NCBI RefSeq assembly: GCF_900156265.1
Contig: NZ_FTNE01000002.1
Coordinates: forward strand, 1-64,000
DNA from: Acidiphilium rubrum
GTDB lineage: Bacteria > Pseudomonadota > Alphaproteobacteria > Acetobacterales > Acetobacteraceae
Reading direction: 5' to 3'
Length of the DNA stretch: 64,000 nucleotides
Both the position numbers and the translations under genes were made by a program. Positions 39,366 to 47,913 of the stretch are shown here, piece by piece (the stretch's first letter is position 1; every line of letters begins with the position of its first letter). The notes beneath the pieces were generated by a model that had not been told where the DNA came from, did not search any database, and saw nothing but the letters and a program-made list of their open reading frames with translations.

Positions 39366-39854
39366 ATGCCCAGATCCCCCGGACTTATGCCGCTCGAACC
39401 CTCGTTCGACATCTTTCTGTTTGCCGTGGTCGGGGAAGACAGGCGCGGCGTGCCCGTCAGCGTGCTATCGATCCTGGCGCGCTCGAACATCGATCCGTGG
39501 GAGGAGGCCGCATCCCTTGCCCGACTGCCCCGCACGACCGCTGCCGATCGGCTGGCCGGCCTGATCACGGCTGTGCCGGACGGGATCGAGGGTAGCGCAT
39601 GCCCGGAAACCACCGCCTCACGCCTGGTCAAACTCCTGCCGCACGCCAGCATCGCCATCGATCATCCGTTCGCGACCATGGCGCGCACCACCACCATGCA
39701 ATTTCCAGCCGTCAGTGCGCGCTCCCGCGTCGCCGCCATCCTGCTCTGTGCCGCCCTGATCGCATCGCTCGTCTATGTCGTCTCAAGCAGCGAGCCCGAC
39801 ACGCAAACCGGCCATACGGCCGAAGCCGCCATCACGAGCCCGACCGACCGCTGA
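39366..39854 (+). CDS. Small membrane protein upstream of the H+-ATPase (162 aa)
   Basis: A 162-residue protein. The soluble N-terminal part contains FDIFLFAVVGEDRRGVPVSVLSILARSNIDPWEEA, followed by one membrane helix near residues 119-142 (RVAAILLCAALIASLVYVVSS). A short acidic tail remains. It ends 42 bp before the H+-ATPase start and may be co-transcribed with it; a regulatory or accessory role is a guess. No family recognised. Confidence 0.55.
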   Translation: MPRSPGLMPLEPSFDIFLFAVVGEDRRGVPVSVLSILARSNIDPWEEAASLARLPRTTAADRLAGLITAVPDGIEGSACPETTASRLVKLLPHASIAIDHPFATMARTTTMQFPAVSARSRVAAILLCAALIASLVYVVSSSEPDTQTGHTAEAAITSPTDR

Positions 39855-39896
39855 AACCGCCCGCACATCCGCCCCGTCTTTGAACAGGAATTATGC

Positions 39897-42233
39897 ATGA
39901 CAGCGCCCGCCATCGCCACAACCGGGGCATCAGCGGGCCTGACCAGCAACGAAGCCGCCAGCCGGCTGAAATCCAACGGTCCGAACGCGATGCCGGACGC
40001 GACCGAACATGTGCTGCGCCGCGCCATCGGTAAATTCTGGGCGCCGGTTCCCTGGATGCTCGAAGCCGCGATCGGGCTGGAACTGCTGCGCGGCAGCATC
40101 ATCGAAGCCGCCGTCATCGCGCTGCTGCTCCTGTTCAACGCTGTCCTCGGCCTGGTGCAGGAGGGCCGCGCGCAGGCGACGCTGGATGCGCTGAAATCCC
40201 GCCTCGCCTTGAACGCCTCGGTCCGGCGCGACGGCGCGTGGCGAACCGTGCCCGCCACCGATCTGGTGCCGGGCGATGTCGTGAAACTATCGCTTGGCGG
40301 CGTCGTCGCGGCCGATGTCACGCTCATCAGCGGCGAAATCCTGCTCGATCAATCGATGCTGACCGGCGAATCCGTCCCGATCGAAGGCACCGCTGGCCAG
40401 AAAACCTTCGCCGGCGCGCTGGTGCGGCGCGGCGAAGCCATCGCCGAAGTGACCGCGACGGGTGCGCGCACCAAATTCGGCCGGACCGCCGAACTCGTGC
40501 GGATCGCCCACAACGTCAGCTCCCAGCAAACCGCGGTGCTGCGCGTCGTGCGCAATCTCGCTGGTTTCAATGGCGTGATCACGGTTCTGCTGGTCGGATA
40601 CGCGGTTCATCTCGGCATGACGACCGACCAGATCATCGCGCTCGCGCTCACCGCCGTGCTGGCGAGCATTCCGGTCGCGCTGCCCGCCACCTTCACCCTC
40701 GCCGCCGCACTCGGCGCCCGCGCGCTGGCGGCGCGGGGCGTGCTGCCGACCCGGTTGTCCGCGGTCGATGAAGCCGCCACCATGGATGTGCTCTGCGCCG
40801 ACAAAACCGGCACGCTGACCCGCAACGCGCTCAAAGTAACCGATGTCCACGCCCTGCCCGGCTTCGATGTTGCCCATATCCTCGCGTGCGCCGCCCTCGC
40901 CAGCTCGGATGGCGGGCAGGACCCGGTGGATCGCGCGATTACCACCGCCGCCAAGGCCAAGCCGATCTCCGACGCCCCCCGGCTGATCGGCTTCACGCCG
41001 TTCGATCCGGCGACCAAAATGTCCGCAGCCACGGTGACCGCCTTGAGCGGCGAAACTCAGCGCGTCGTCAAAGGCGCGTTCGCGGCGATTGCGCATCTCG
41101 CCGCCGCGTCGCCCGATGCCGCATCGACCGCCGAAGCCCTCCAGGCCAAGGGGTTTCGTGTGCTCGCCGTTGCCGTCGGGCCGGCGCAAGGCCTGAAATT
41201 GGCCGGTCTGATCGCCCTGAGCGATCCGCCGCGCGATGATTCCGCCGATCTGATCCGCGCGCTGAAAACCCTCGGCGTGCACACCATCATGGTCACCGGC
41301 GATGCCGCCGCCACCGCCGCGATCGTCGCCCACGCCGTCGGGCTCGATGGCGCGATCTGCCCGGCCGGCGCGATTCCGGACAGCATCAGCCCAGGCAGTT
41401 TTGCCGTGTTCGCCGGCGTGCTGCCTGAGGACAAATTCAAGCTGGTCAAGGCGTTCCAGAGCCAGCACCATATCGTCGGCATGTGCGGCGACGGGGCGAA
41501 CGATGCCCCGGCGCTGCGCCAGGCGCAGATCGGCATCGCCGTGGCGACCGCCACCGATGTCGCCAAATCGGCCGCCGGCATGGTGCTGACCGGCGCGGGG
41601 CTCGGCGGCGTGGTCGCCGCGGTCAAGGAAGGGCGCGTGATCTTCCAGCGCATCCAGACCTACACGATCAATACCATCATCCGGAAACTGGTGACGGTGC
41701 TGTTCCTCGCCGTCGGTCTGCTGATGACCGGCCATGCGATTCTATCGCCCATGCTGATGGTCATTTTCATGATCAGCGGCGATTTCCTGTCGATGTCGCT
41801 CTCGACCGACCATGTCAGCTGGTCACCCCAGCCGAATGTCTGGCGCATCGGCCGGCTGACCATCGCCTGCGCCATCATCGCAGCCGGTCTGCTGGTGTTT
41901 TGCAGCGTGACGCTCGCCATCGGGCATTTCGCACTCGGCCTGAGCGCCGCCGCGCAAGAGACGCTCGCCTTCGTCGCCCTGGTGTTTTCCACCCAGACCA
42001 CGATCTACGCGATCCGCGACCGGCGCCATCGCTGGGCGTCGCGCCCGAGCGGCTGGCTGCTGGCATCGTCGGCCGCTGGCATCGGCGGTGTCGCCTGTCT
42101 CGCCATCAGCGGCATTGCGATGCCCGCGCTGGGCGCCCCAGTGGTGCTCGGCGTCTTCGTGGCGTCAGTTCTGCTCGCGCTCATGCTCGATCTGGTGAAA
42201 CTGCCGGTGTTCGCCCGACTCGGTCTTGCATGA
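39897..42233 (+). CDS. P-type H+-exporting ATPase (plasma-membrane type)
   Basis: A 778-residue P-type ATPase of the PMA/type IIIA proton-pump family. Actuator motif TGESVPIEG, phosphorylation motif DKTGTLTRN, GDGANDAPALRQAQIGIAV hinge region and about ten membrane helices, with six C-terminal. The soft-metal Cys-Pro-Cys and Cys-containing N-terminal domains are absent, so not a heavy-metal pump. Likely exports protons using ATP. The arginine deiminase operon lies divergently upstream. Confidence 0.85.
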   Translation: MTAPAIATTGASAGLTSNEAASRLKSNGPNAMPDATEHVLRRAIGKFWAPVPWMLEAAIGLELLRGSIIEAAVIALLLLFNAVLGLVQEGRAQATLDALKSRLALNASVRRDGAWRTVPATDLVPGDVVKLSLGGVVAADVTLISGEILLDQSMLTGESVPIEGTAGQKTFAGALVRRGEAIAEVTATGARTKFGRTAELVRIAHNVSSQQTAVLRVVRNLAGFNGVITVLLVGYAVHLGMTTDQIIALALTAVLASIPVALPATFTLAAALGARALAARGVLPTRLSAVDEAATMDVLCADKTGTLTRNALKVTDVHALPGFDVAHILACAALASSDGGQDPVDRAITTAAKAKPISDAPRLIGFTPFDPATKMSAATVTALSGETQRVVKGAFAAIAHLAAASPDAASTAEALQAKGFRVLAVAVGPAQGLKLAGLIALSDPPRDDSADLIRALKTLGVHTIMVTGDAAATAAIVAHAVGLDGAICPAGAIPDSISPGSFAVFAGVLPEDKFKLVKAFQSQHHIVGMCGDGANDAPALRQAQIGIAVATATDVAKSAAGMVLTGAGLGGVVAAVKEGRVIFQRIQTYTINTIIRKLVTVLFLAVGLLMTGHAILSPMLMVIFMISGDFLSMSLSTDHVSWSPQPNVWRIGRLTIACAIIAAGLLVFCSVTLAIGHFALGLSAAAQETLAFVALVFSTQTTIYAIRDRRHRWASRPSGWLLASSAAGIGGVACLAISGIAMPALGAPVVLGVFVASVLLALMLDLVKLPVFARLGLA

Positions 42234-42355
42234 CGCGTCCAACGTGAGCCGCCCGCTGGTATCAGAAGCAATCGAACAAAAAAACAGCGCCCGCTTTCGA
42301 TCGACAATAGCCGCGGCCCCGCCGATTCATGCCATTCGCGGCCACGCCCCTCTTG

Positions 42356-42395
42356 TTGTCACGTGACCTTCACTGATATGTCATCGCCCTGTCAT
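42356..42395 (+). promoter_or_regulatory. PHO-box array upstream of ugpB
   Basis: ATGTCAT (42378-42384) and CTGTCAT (42389-42395) are separated by four bases, the exact 7-4-7 layout of a PhoB box. In the same 11-bp register upstream lie CCTTCAC (42367) and TTGTCAC (42356), weaker repeats. The array ends 44 bp before ugpB. It predicts PhoB activation under phosphate limitation, as known for E. coli ugp. Confidence 0.75.
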
Positions 42396-42439
42396 CAAGC
42401 CGCGCTAAGCGGCACGGGTCGTCAATAAGGGAATTTTTC

Positions 42440-43768
42440 ATGAAACGCCGCCTCCTGATCGCCGCAGCGCCGGTAACCGCGCTCGCCGCCGCCACCGCCC
42501 GCGCCGCCGCACCCGTGACCATCACGCTCTGGCACGCCATGGCCGGCGCGCTCGGGCAGAAACTCCAGGCGACCGTCGATGCATTCAACAAAAGCCAGAC
42601 GGCCTATCAGGTCGATGCCGTCTATAAAGGCACCTACCCGCAGGTGCTGACCGCGACCATCGCCGCCTGGCGCGCCGGCAAAGCCCCCTCGATTGCGCAG
42701 GTGTTCGACGTTGGCACCGCCGACATGCTCGGCGCCGGGCGTGCCGTGGTCGATGTCTATAAACTCGCGGCCATGACCGGCGTCGCCATCGACCCCGCCA
42801 CCTACATCCCCGCCGTGCGGGGCTACTACAGCCTCAATGACGGCAAGATGGGTGCAGCACCCTTCAACTCCTCCACCGCAACCATGTGGATCAATGAAGA
42901 CGTCTTCGAGAAAGCCGGGCTCGACCCCAAAATGTCCCTCGCCACCTGGGACGACGTGATCAAGGCCGCCCGCGCCATCAAAGCCCGCAACGCCGCACCC
43001 ATCCCGGTGATGACCTCCTGGCCGACCTGGGTGCATTTCGAGCAGTTCGCCGCCATCCACAATGTCGAATACGCAACGCTGAACGATGGCTTCGGCGGCC
43101 CGAAACCCACCCTCAAAATCGACACCGCCCCTTTCGTCAAAAACCTCGGCACCATCCTGTCGATGCAGAAGGAAGGCCTGTTCAAATACCAGGGTCGCGA
43201 CGGCGCCCCCAGCCCGATCTTCTACGCCGGCAAAGCCGGTATCACCTTCGACAGTTCCTCGATCTACGGGCAGCTCAAACAGAGCGCAAAATTCAAATTC
43301 AACGATACCTACCTGCCCTACCACCCCTCGATCATCAAATCGCCGATCAACTCGATCATCGGCGGCGCCGCCTTTTGGGCCATGACCGCACCCGATCGCA
43401 CCAAACCCGAATACACGGCGGTGGCACATTTCTTCAACTTCATCAGCCAGCCCGGCAACGATTCCGGTTGGTCCGAAGCCACCGGCTATATCCCCGTCAC
43501 CACCGCCGGTAACGCACTGATCACCAAACAAGGCTTCTACACCGCCAACCCCGGGACCAATATCGCGGTCGAACAACTCACCCGCACCCAACCCACCAAC
43601 TTCTCGCGCGGCATCCGCCTCGGTGGCATGCCCGAAGTGCGCGTTATCATCGAAGAAGAATGGGAACGCGCCATCCAGAATAACACACCAGCCAAAACCG
43701 CCCTCGCCACCGCCCAACACCGCGCCCAAGCCGTGATCAACCGGTTCGCCCAATCCATCCACGCCTGA
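42440..43768 (+). CDS. ugpB: sn-Glycerol-3-phosphate ABC transporter binding protein
   Basis: A 442-residue periplasmic binding protein with signal peptide ending ATARAAA at about residue 23. VTITLWHAMAGALGQKLQATV, AAPFNSSTATMWINEDVFEKAGLDP and TSWPTWVHFEQFAAIHN match UgpB. It imports glycerol-3-phosphate or glycerophosphodiesters as phosphate source. First of ugpB-A-E-C, behind a PHO-box array. Between it and ugpA lies a large palindromic element. Confidence 0.88.
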   Translation: MKRRLLIAAAPVTALAAATARAAAPVTITLWHAMAGALGQKLQATVDAFNKSQTAYQVDAVYKGTYPQVLTATIAAWRAGKAPSIAQVFDVGTADMLGAGRAVVDVYKLAAMTGVAIDPATYIPAVRGYYSLNDGKMGAAPFNSSTATMWINEDVFEKAGLDPKMSLATWDDVIKAARAIKARNAAPIPVMTSWPTWVHFEQFAAIHNVEYATLNDGFGGPKPTLKIDTAPFVKNLGTILSMQKEGLFKYQGRDGAPSPIFYAGKAGITFDSSSIYGQLKQSAKFKFNDTYLPYHPSIIKSPINSIIGGAAFWAMTAPDRTKPEYTAVAHFFNFISQPGNDSGWSEATGYIPVTTAGNALITKQGFYTANPGTNIAVEQLTRTQPTNFSRGIRLGGMPEVRVIIEEEWERAIQNNTPAKTALATAQHRAQAVINRFAQSIHA

Positions 43769-44032
43769 TGCCGGGGGGTGGGGGTGGCGTGTTGGAAGGA
43801 AAGAAAGGCCAGGGGGCTTTGCCCCCTGGACCCCCACTAAGGGCGGAGCCCTTAGAACCCGCTAGTTTTAGGCAAGGGGAGGGCGCTGCCTCGGTGGTTC
43901 CGTCGATCTGGCCTGGACAGCCCTCCCCTTGCCTAAAACTAATGGATTTTAAAGGCTCCGCCTTTAACGGGGTCCAGGGGCAGAGCCCCTGGCCTTCCTT
44001 GCTTCCAACACGCCACCCCCACACCCCGGCAT
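43768..44032. repeat. Palindromic element copy A (between ugpB and ugpA)
   Basis: A palindrome of about 265 bp. The shared core (about 43805-43997) holds four small hairpins and a perfect 21-bp stem (TAGTTTTAGGCAAGGGGAGG with its complement at 43921-43941) around a loop CGCTGCCTCGG...CTGGACAG. Outside the core, arms 43768-43798 and 44002-44032 are inverted repeats, 30 of 31 positions identical. The arms begin in the ugpB stop codon and end just before ugpA. It may act as a hairpin terminator or RNA-stability element lowering ugpAEC expression. Confidence 0.85.
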
Positions 44033-44040
44033 AGGCGCCG

Positions 44041-44919
44041 ATGGAACGGCGCACGTTGTTCGCGGGTTGGATGCTGCCGGCGGTGCTGGTGGCGCCGCAG
44101 TTGGCGATTACGGTGTTGTTTTTTTTGTTGCCGGCCTGGCGGGCGTTTGGCGAGAGTGTGCGCGCGACGGATGCGTTCGGGCTGAACAGCAGTTTTGTCG
44201 GCCTCGCCAATTTCGCTGAATTGTTTCAGTCATCGACCTATCAGGCGGCGTTGGTGCGCACGTTCGTGTTCTGTATTGCGGTGACGTGTCTGGCGATGGG
44301 ATTTGGTCTGCTGTTGGCGAGCTTCGCCAATCGCGCGATCCGTGGTGCGCGGGTCTACCGGATTTTGCTGATCTGGCCTTATGCCATTGCGCCCGCGATC
44401 GCTTCGGTGATTTTCGTATTCCTGTTGCAGCCGCAGATTGGCCTGCTGACCAATCTGTTTGGGCGTTTGGGTCTCGATTTCAATTATGCCACCCATGCCG
44501 ACCAGGCGTTTCTGCTGGTGATCGTCATCGCCGCGTGGAAGCAGGTGAGCTATAATTTCATTTTCTATCTTGCCGGACTGCAATCGGTGCCGCGCTCGGT
44601 GATCGAGGCGGCAACGCTGGATGGTGCGCGGGGTTTCTATCGGTTTCGGACCATGATCTTTCCGCTGCTGGCACCGACGACGTTTTTTCTGATCATCGTC
44701 AATATCGTCTATGCCGCGTTCGACACGTTCGCTCTGATCTTCGCGCTCACTGCCGGCGGCCCGGGCACCGCGACCGAGACACTCGTGGTCAAGGTCTATC
44801 GTGATGGGATTCTGAACCTCGATATCGGCGGTTCGGCGGCGCAATCGATCATTCTGATGGTCATCATCATCGGCCTCACCACCATCCAGTTCCGCTACAC
44901 CGGGAAACGCGCCGGATGA
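44041..44919 (+). CDS. ugpA: sn-Glycerol-3-phosphate ABC transporter permease UgpA
   Basis: A 292-residue six-helix permease. The EAA-type loop reads IEAATLDGARGFYRFRTMIFPLLAP near residues 184-208. It starts at ATG 44041 immediately after the palindromic element, so its translation may depend on message that reads through the element. Overlaps ugpE by 4 bp. Confidence 0.88.
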   Translation: MERRTLFAGWMLPAVLVAPQLAITVLFFLLPAWRAFGESVRATDAFGLNSSFVGLANFAELFQSSTYQAALVRTFVFCIAVTCLAMGFGLLLASFANRAIRGARVYRILLIWPYAIAPAIASVIFVFLLQPQIGLLTNLFGRLGLDFNYATHADQAFLLVIVIAAWKQVSYNFIFYLAGLQSVPRSVIEAATLDGARGFYRFRTMIFPLLAPTTFFLIIVNIVYAAFDTFALIFALTAGGPGTATETLVVKVYRDGILNLDIGGSAAQSIILMVIIIGLTTIQFRYTGKRAG

Positions 44920-45752
44920 ACCGCAAGCCCGATTATCTGGCCCATGCGGTGCTGCTGCTCGGGGTGGTGATTTTCATCTTCCCGCTCTGGGTCGCCTTTG
45001 CGGGGGCCACGCAATCGGCCGCGGCGATCAACCGGGGCGACATCTCGCTGATCCCCCGCCTCGCCGGGCTGAAGATTTTCATCACGGCGTTCGGCTTCGG
45101 CAACGCGGCCAAGGGCGGCGTGCCGGTCTGGCACATGCTGCTGGTCAGCCTTGGCATGGCGTTGGTCATCGCGATCGGAAAAATCGTTATCTCCGCCTTG
45201 TCCGCCTTCGCCATCGCCTTCTTCCGGTTTCCGTTTCGCATGATTGCGTTTTGGCTGATCTTCATCACGCTGATGCTGCCCGTCGAGGTGCGCATCATCC
45301 CGACCTATGCGGTGATGTCGGATTTCCATTTGATCAACAGCTTCACCGGCCTGACCATGCCGCTGATCGCCTCGGCCACCGCGACCTTGCTGTTCCGCCA
45401 GGTGTTTCTCGCCATCCCTGACGAACTGGTCGAAGCCGCTAAACTCGATGGCGCCGGGCCGATGCGCTTCTTTTTCGACATCCTGCTGCCCGTGTCGGCC
45501 CCCAACCTCGCCGCCTTGTTCGTCATTCTGTTCGTCTACGGCTGGAACCAGTATCTCTGGCCCCTGCTGGTCGCGACCAACGGCAAACTCGACCCGATCG
45601 TGCTCGGCATCGTGCAGATGATCACCACCGACCAGATCCCTCAATGGAACCTCGTCATGGCCGCCACCATCCTCGCCATCATTCCCCCGGTCCTCGTGGT
45701 GGTCGCGATGCAGCGCTGGTTCATTGGCGGCCTGACCGAAGTGGATAAATAA
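44916..45752 (+). CDS. ugpE: sn-Glycerol-3-phosphate ABC transporter permease UgpE
   Basis: A 278-residue permease with six helices and the EAA loop VEAAKLDGAGPMRFFFDILLP near residues 170-190. It begins with the common UgpE-like MNRKPDYLAHAVLLLGVVIF. It shares a base with the ugpC start codon. Confidence 0.88.
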   Translation: MNRKPDYLAHAVLLLGVVIFIFPLWVAFAGATQSAAAINRGDISLIPRLAGLKIFITAFGFGNAAKGGVPVWHMLLVSLGMALVIAIGKIVISALSAFAIAFFRFPFRMIAFWLIFITLMLPVEVRIIPTYAVMSDFHLINSFTGLTMPLIASATATLLFRQVFLAIPDELVEAAKLDGAGPMRFFFDILLPVSAPNLAALFVILFVYGWNQYLWPLLVATNGKLDPIVLGIVQMITTDQIPQWNLVMAATILAIIPPVLVVVAMQRWFIGGLTEVDK

Positions 45753-46825
45753 TGGCGACGCTCGAACTCCAATCCCTGCAAAAAACCTTCGGCGCCACCA
45801 CCGTGCTGCACGGGATCGATCTCGCGCTGGCCGATGGCGAAATGCTGGTGATCGTCGGCGCGTCCGGCTGCGGCAAATCCACCCTGCTCCGCCTGGTCGC
45901 CGGCCTCGAATCACCGAGCGCCGGGCGCATCCTGCTCGATGGCGCGGATATTACCGACCGCGATCCCTCGCGTCGCGACATCGCCATGGTGTTCCAGAAT
46001 TACGCGCTGTATCCGCACATGTCGGTGTTCGACAACATGGGCTACGGACTGAAACTGAAAGGTCTCGACCGCGCCACGATCAAATCGAAAATCGAAATCG
46101 CCGCAGAAACGCTGGGATTGACCCCCCTGCTTGCCCGCAAGCCACGCGAACTCTCGGGCGGTCAGCGCCAGCGTGTCGCCATGGGCCGCGCCATCGTGCG
46201 TGAACCCAAATTATTCCTGTTCGACGAACCGCTCTCCAACCTCGATGCCAAACTCCGCGTCCAGGTTCGCGCCGATATCCGCAAGCTACAGAAACGCCTG
46301 AATATCACGAGCCTCTACGTCACCCACGACCAGGTCGAAGCCATGACCCTGGCCGACCGGCTGATCGTGATGCACCAAGGTCGCGCCGCCCAGATCGCCA
46401 CCCCGATCGAAGTGTTCGACAAGCCGGCGACCATGTACGTCGCAAGCTTCATCGGCGAGCCGGCGATGAATTTCTGCGCCGCCACAATCACCCAGAATGG
46501 CCGCGCCGCCAAACTCGACGCCGGCCCCGAACTCACCTTCACCGCTGGCCCCCGCACCGCGCCCGATGGCACAAAAATCACCCTCGGCATCCGCGCCCAA
46601 CACGCCACCATCGCATCCGGGCCCAACAGCATCCCCCTCGCCGTCGAATTCGCCGAACCGCTGGGCTCGGAAACCCTGCTGCACGGCACCCTGCCCAATA
46701 CCACCCCCTTCACCCTCCGCGTCACCAGCCCAGCACCAACCGACCACACAATCCCCATCGAAATCCCGCCCCACCACATCCACGTCTTCGACCCCACAAC
46801 AGGCACCCGCATGGACCCGGCATAA
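45752..46825 (+). CDS. ugpC: sn-Glycerol-3-phosphate ABC transporter ATP-binding protein UgpC
   Basis: A 357-residue ATPase of the MalK/UgpC type: Walker A GASGCGKST, signature LSGGQRQRVAMGRAIV, Walker B LFLFDEPLSNLDAKLR, switch TSLYVTHDQVEAM and a C-terminal TOBE-type regulatory domain (about 240-355). Operon end; no ugpQ follows. Faces tpiA convergently across palindromic element B. Confidence 0.9.
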   Translation: MATLELQSLQKTFGATTVLHGIDLALADGEMLVIVGASGCGKSTLLRLVAGLESPSAGRILLDGADITDRDPSRRDIAMVFQNYALYPHMSVFDNMGYGLKLKGLDRATIKSKIEIAAETLGLTPLLARKPRELSGGQRQRVAMGRAIVREPKLFLFDEPLSNLDAKLRVQVRADIRKLQKRLNITSLYVTHDQVEAMTLADRLIVMHQGRAAQIATPIEVFDKPATMYVASFIGEPAMNFCAATITQNGRAAKLDAGPELTFTAGPRTAPDGTKITLGIRAQHATIASGPNSIPLAVEFAEPLGSETLLHGTLPNTTPFTLRVTSPAPTDHTIPIEIPPHHIHVFDPTTGTRMDPA

Positions 46826-47068
46826 CGGTGGCGGTGCTGAGGTAAGTAAGGCGGGGGGCTTTGCCCCCTCGACCCCCACTAAGGGCGGAGCCCTTAGAAC
46901 CCGCTAGTTTTAGGTAAGGGGAGGGCGCTGCCTCGGTGGTTCCGTCGATCTGGCCTGTGTCGCCCTCCCCTTACCTAAAACTAATGGATTTTAAAGGCTC
47001 CGCCTTTAACGGGGTCCAGGGGCAGAGCCCCTGGCCTTACTTACCTTAGCGCCGCCTCGGCTATGGCC
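46822..47068. repeat. Palindromic element copy B (between ugpC and tpiA)
   Basis: Same core as copy A, at about 46843-47046, with the same loop CGCTGCCTCGG...CTGG. Where copy A has TTTAGGCAAGG and its partner CCTTGCCTAAA, this copy has TTTAGGTAAGG and CCTTACCTAAA: both sides changed so the pair is kept. Outer arms 46830-46852 and 47034-47056 match at 21 of 23 positions but differ from copy A arms. The right arm contains the tpiA stop and last codons. Confidence 0.85.
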
Positions 47069-47766
47069 ATGAAATCAGTCGCGGTCAGGCTGGCGCCGCC
47101 GACCAGGGCGCCGCCGACCTCGGGGGTTGCGAGCAGGGTGGCAGCGTTGGTGGGTTTCACGGAGCCGCCGTACAGGATGAGCATGGTTTCGCCTGGTTCG
47201 CCGAGTTGTTTTTTGAGGGCGGCGCGGATGGTGGCGTGCATGGCTTGCACGTCGGTTTCGGTTGCGGTTTTGCCGGTGCCGATCGCCCAGACCGGTTCAT
47301 AGGCGACCAGCCCGGTGAAGCCATCCGGCAGACTGCCGGCGAGTTGGGCGCGGACCACGGTTTCGGCTTCGCCGGCATCGCGTTCGGCGAGGGTTTCGCC
47401 GACGCAGATGATCGGGGTCAACCCGGCGGCGATGGCGGTGCGGGATTTGTCGCGCACCAGGGCGGATCGCTCGTTGTGATCGGCCCGGCGTTCGGAGTGA
47501 CCGAGAATGATATGGCTGGCGCCGATTTCAGCCAGCAGGCCGGCCGCCACGTCGCCGGTATGGGCGCCGGATTGTTCGACCGCGCAATCCTGCGCGCCGA
47601 CCGCGATGCCTGGCGCGCAGGCGGCGCGCAGCGGCCCGATCAGCGGGTAAGGCGGGCAGATCAGCAAATCGACGCCTGCGACCCCCTGCCCCAGCGCCGC
47701 CGCGTAGGCGGCGATGCCGGCGAGCGTGCCGTTCATTTTCCAGTTTCCCGCAATCATCTGTCGCAT
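47041..47766 (-). CDS. tpiA: Triose-phosphate isomerase
   Basis: A 241-residue TIM barrel. GNWKMNG (N-terminal Lys), HSERR (His) and AYEPVWAIGTGKTAT (catalytic Glu and loop 6) are present. ATG 47766 has GGGGATAAG upstream; a GTG at 47781 also exists. Minus strand, divergent from the ppiD-like gene. Confidence 0.95.
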   Translation of the reverse strand: MRQMIAGNWKMNGTLAGIAAYAAALGQGVAGVDLLICPPYPLIGPLRAACAPGIAVGAQDCAVEQSGAHTGDVAAGLLAEIGASHIILGHSERRADHNERSALVRDKSRTAIAAGLTPIICVGETLAERDAGEAETVVRAQLAGSLPDGFTGLVAYEPVWAIGTGKTATETDVQAMHATIRAALKKQLGEPGETMLILYGGSVKPTNAATLLATPEVGGALVGGASLTATDFMAIAEAALR

Positions 47767-47913
47767 CGATCTTATCCCCACCGCGTGAAAAATCTTCGCC
47801 TCGTTCAGCCGGGAACGAAGGTGTCGGGTTCCCTAGCCTTACCCGGCACCGGGTGGCAATCGGCCGCGCGCGTGGTAAAGACCCGGCTTTCCGTTGGATG
47901 AGGTTGGAACCGG

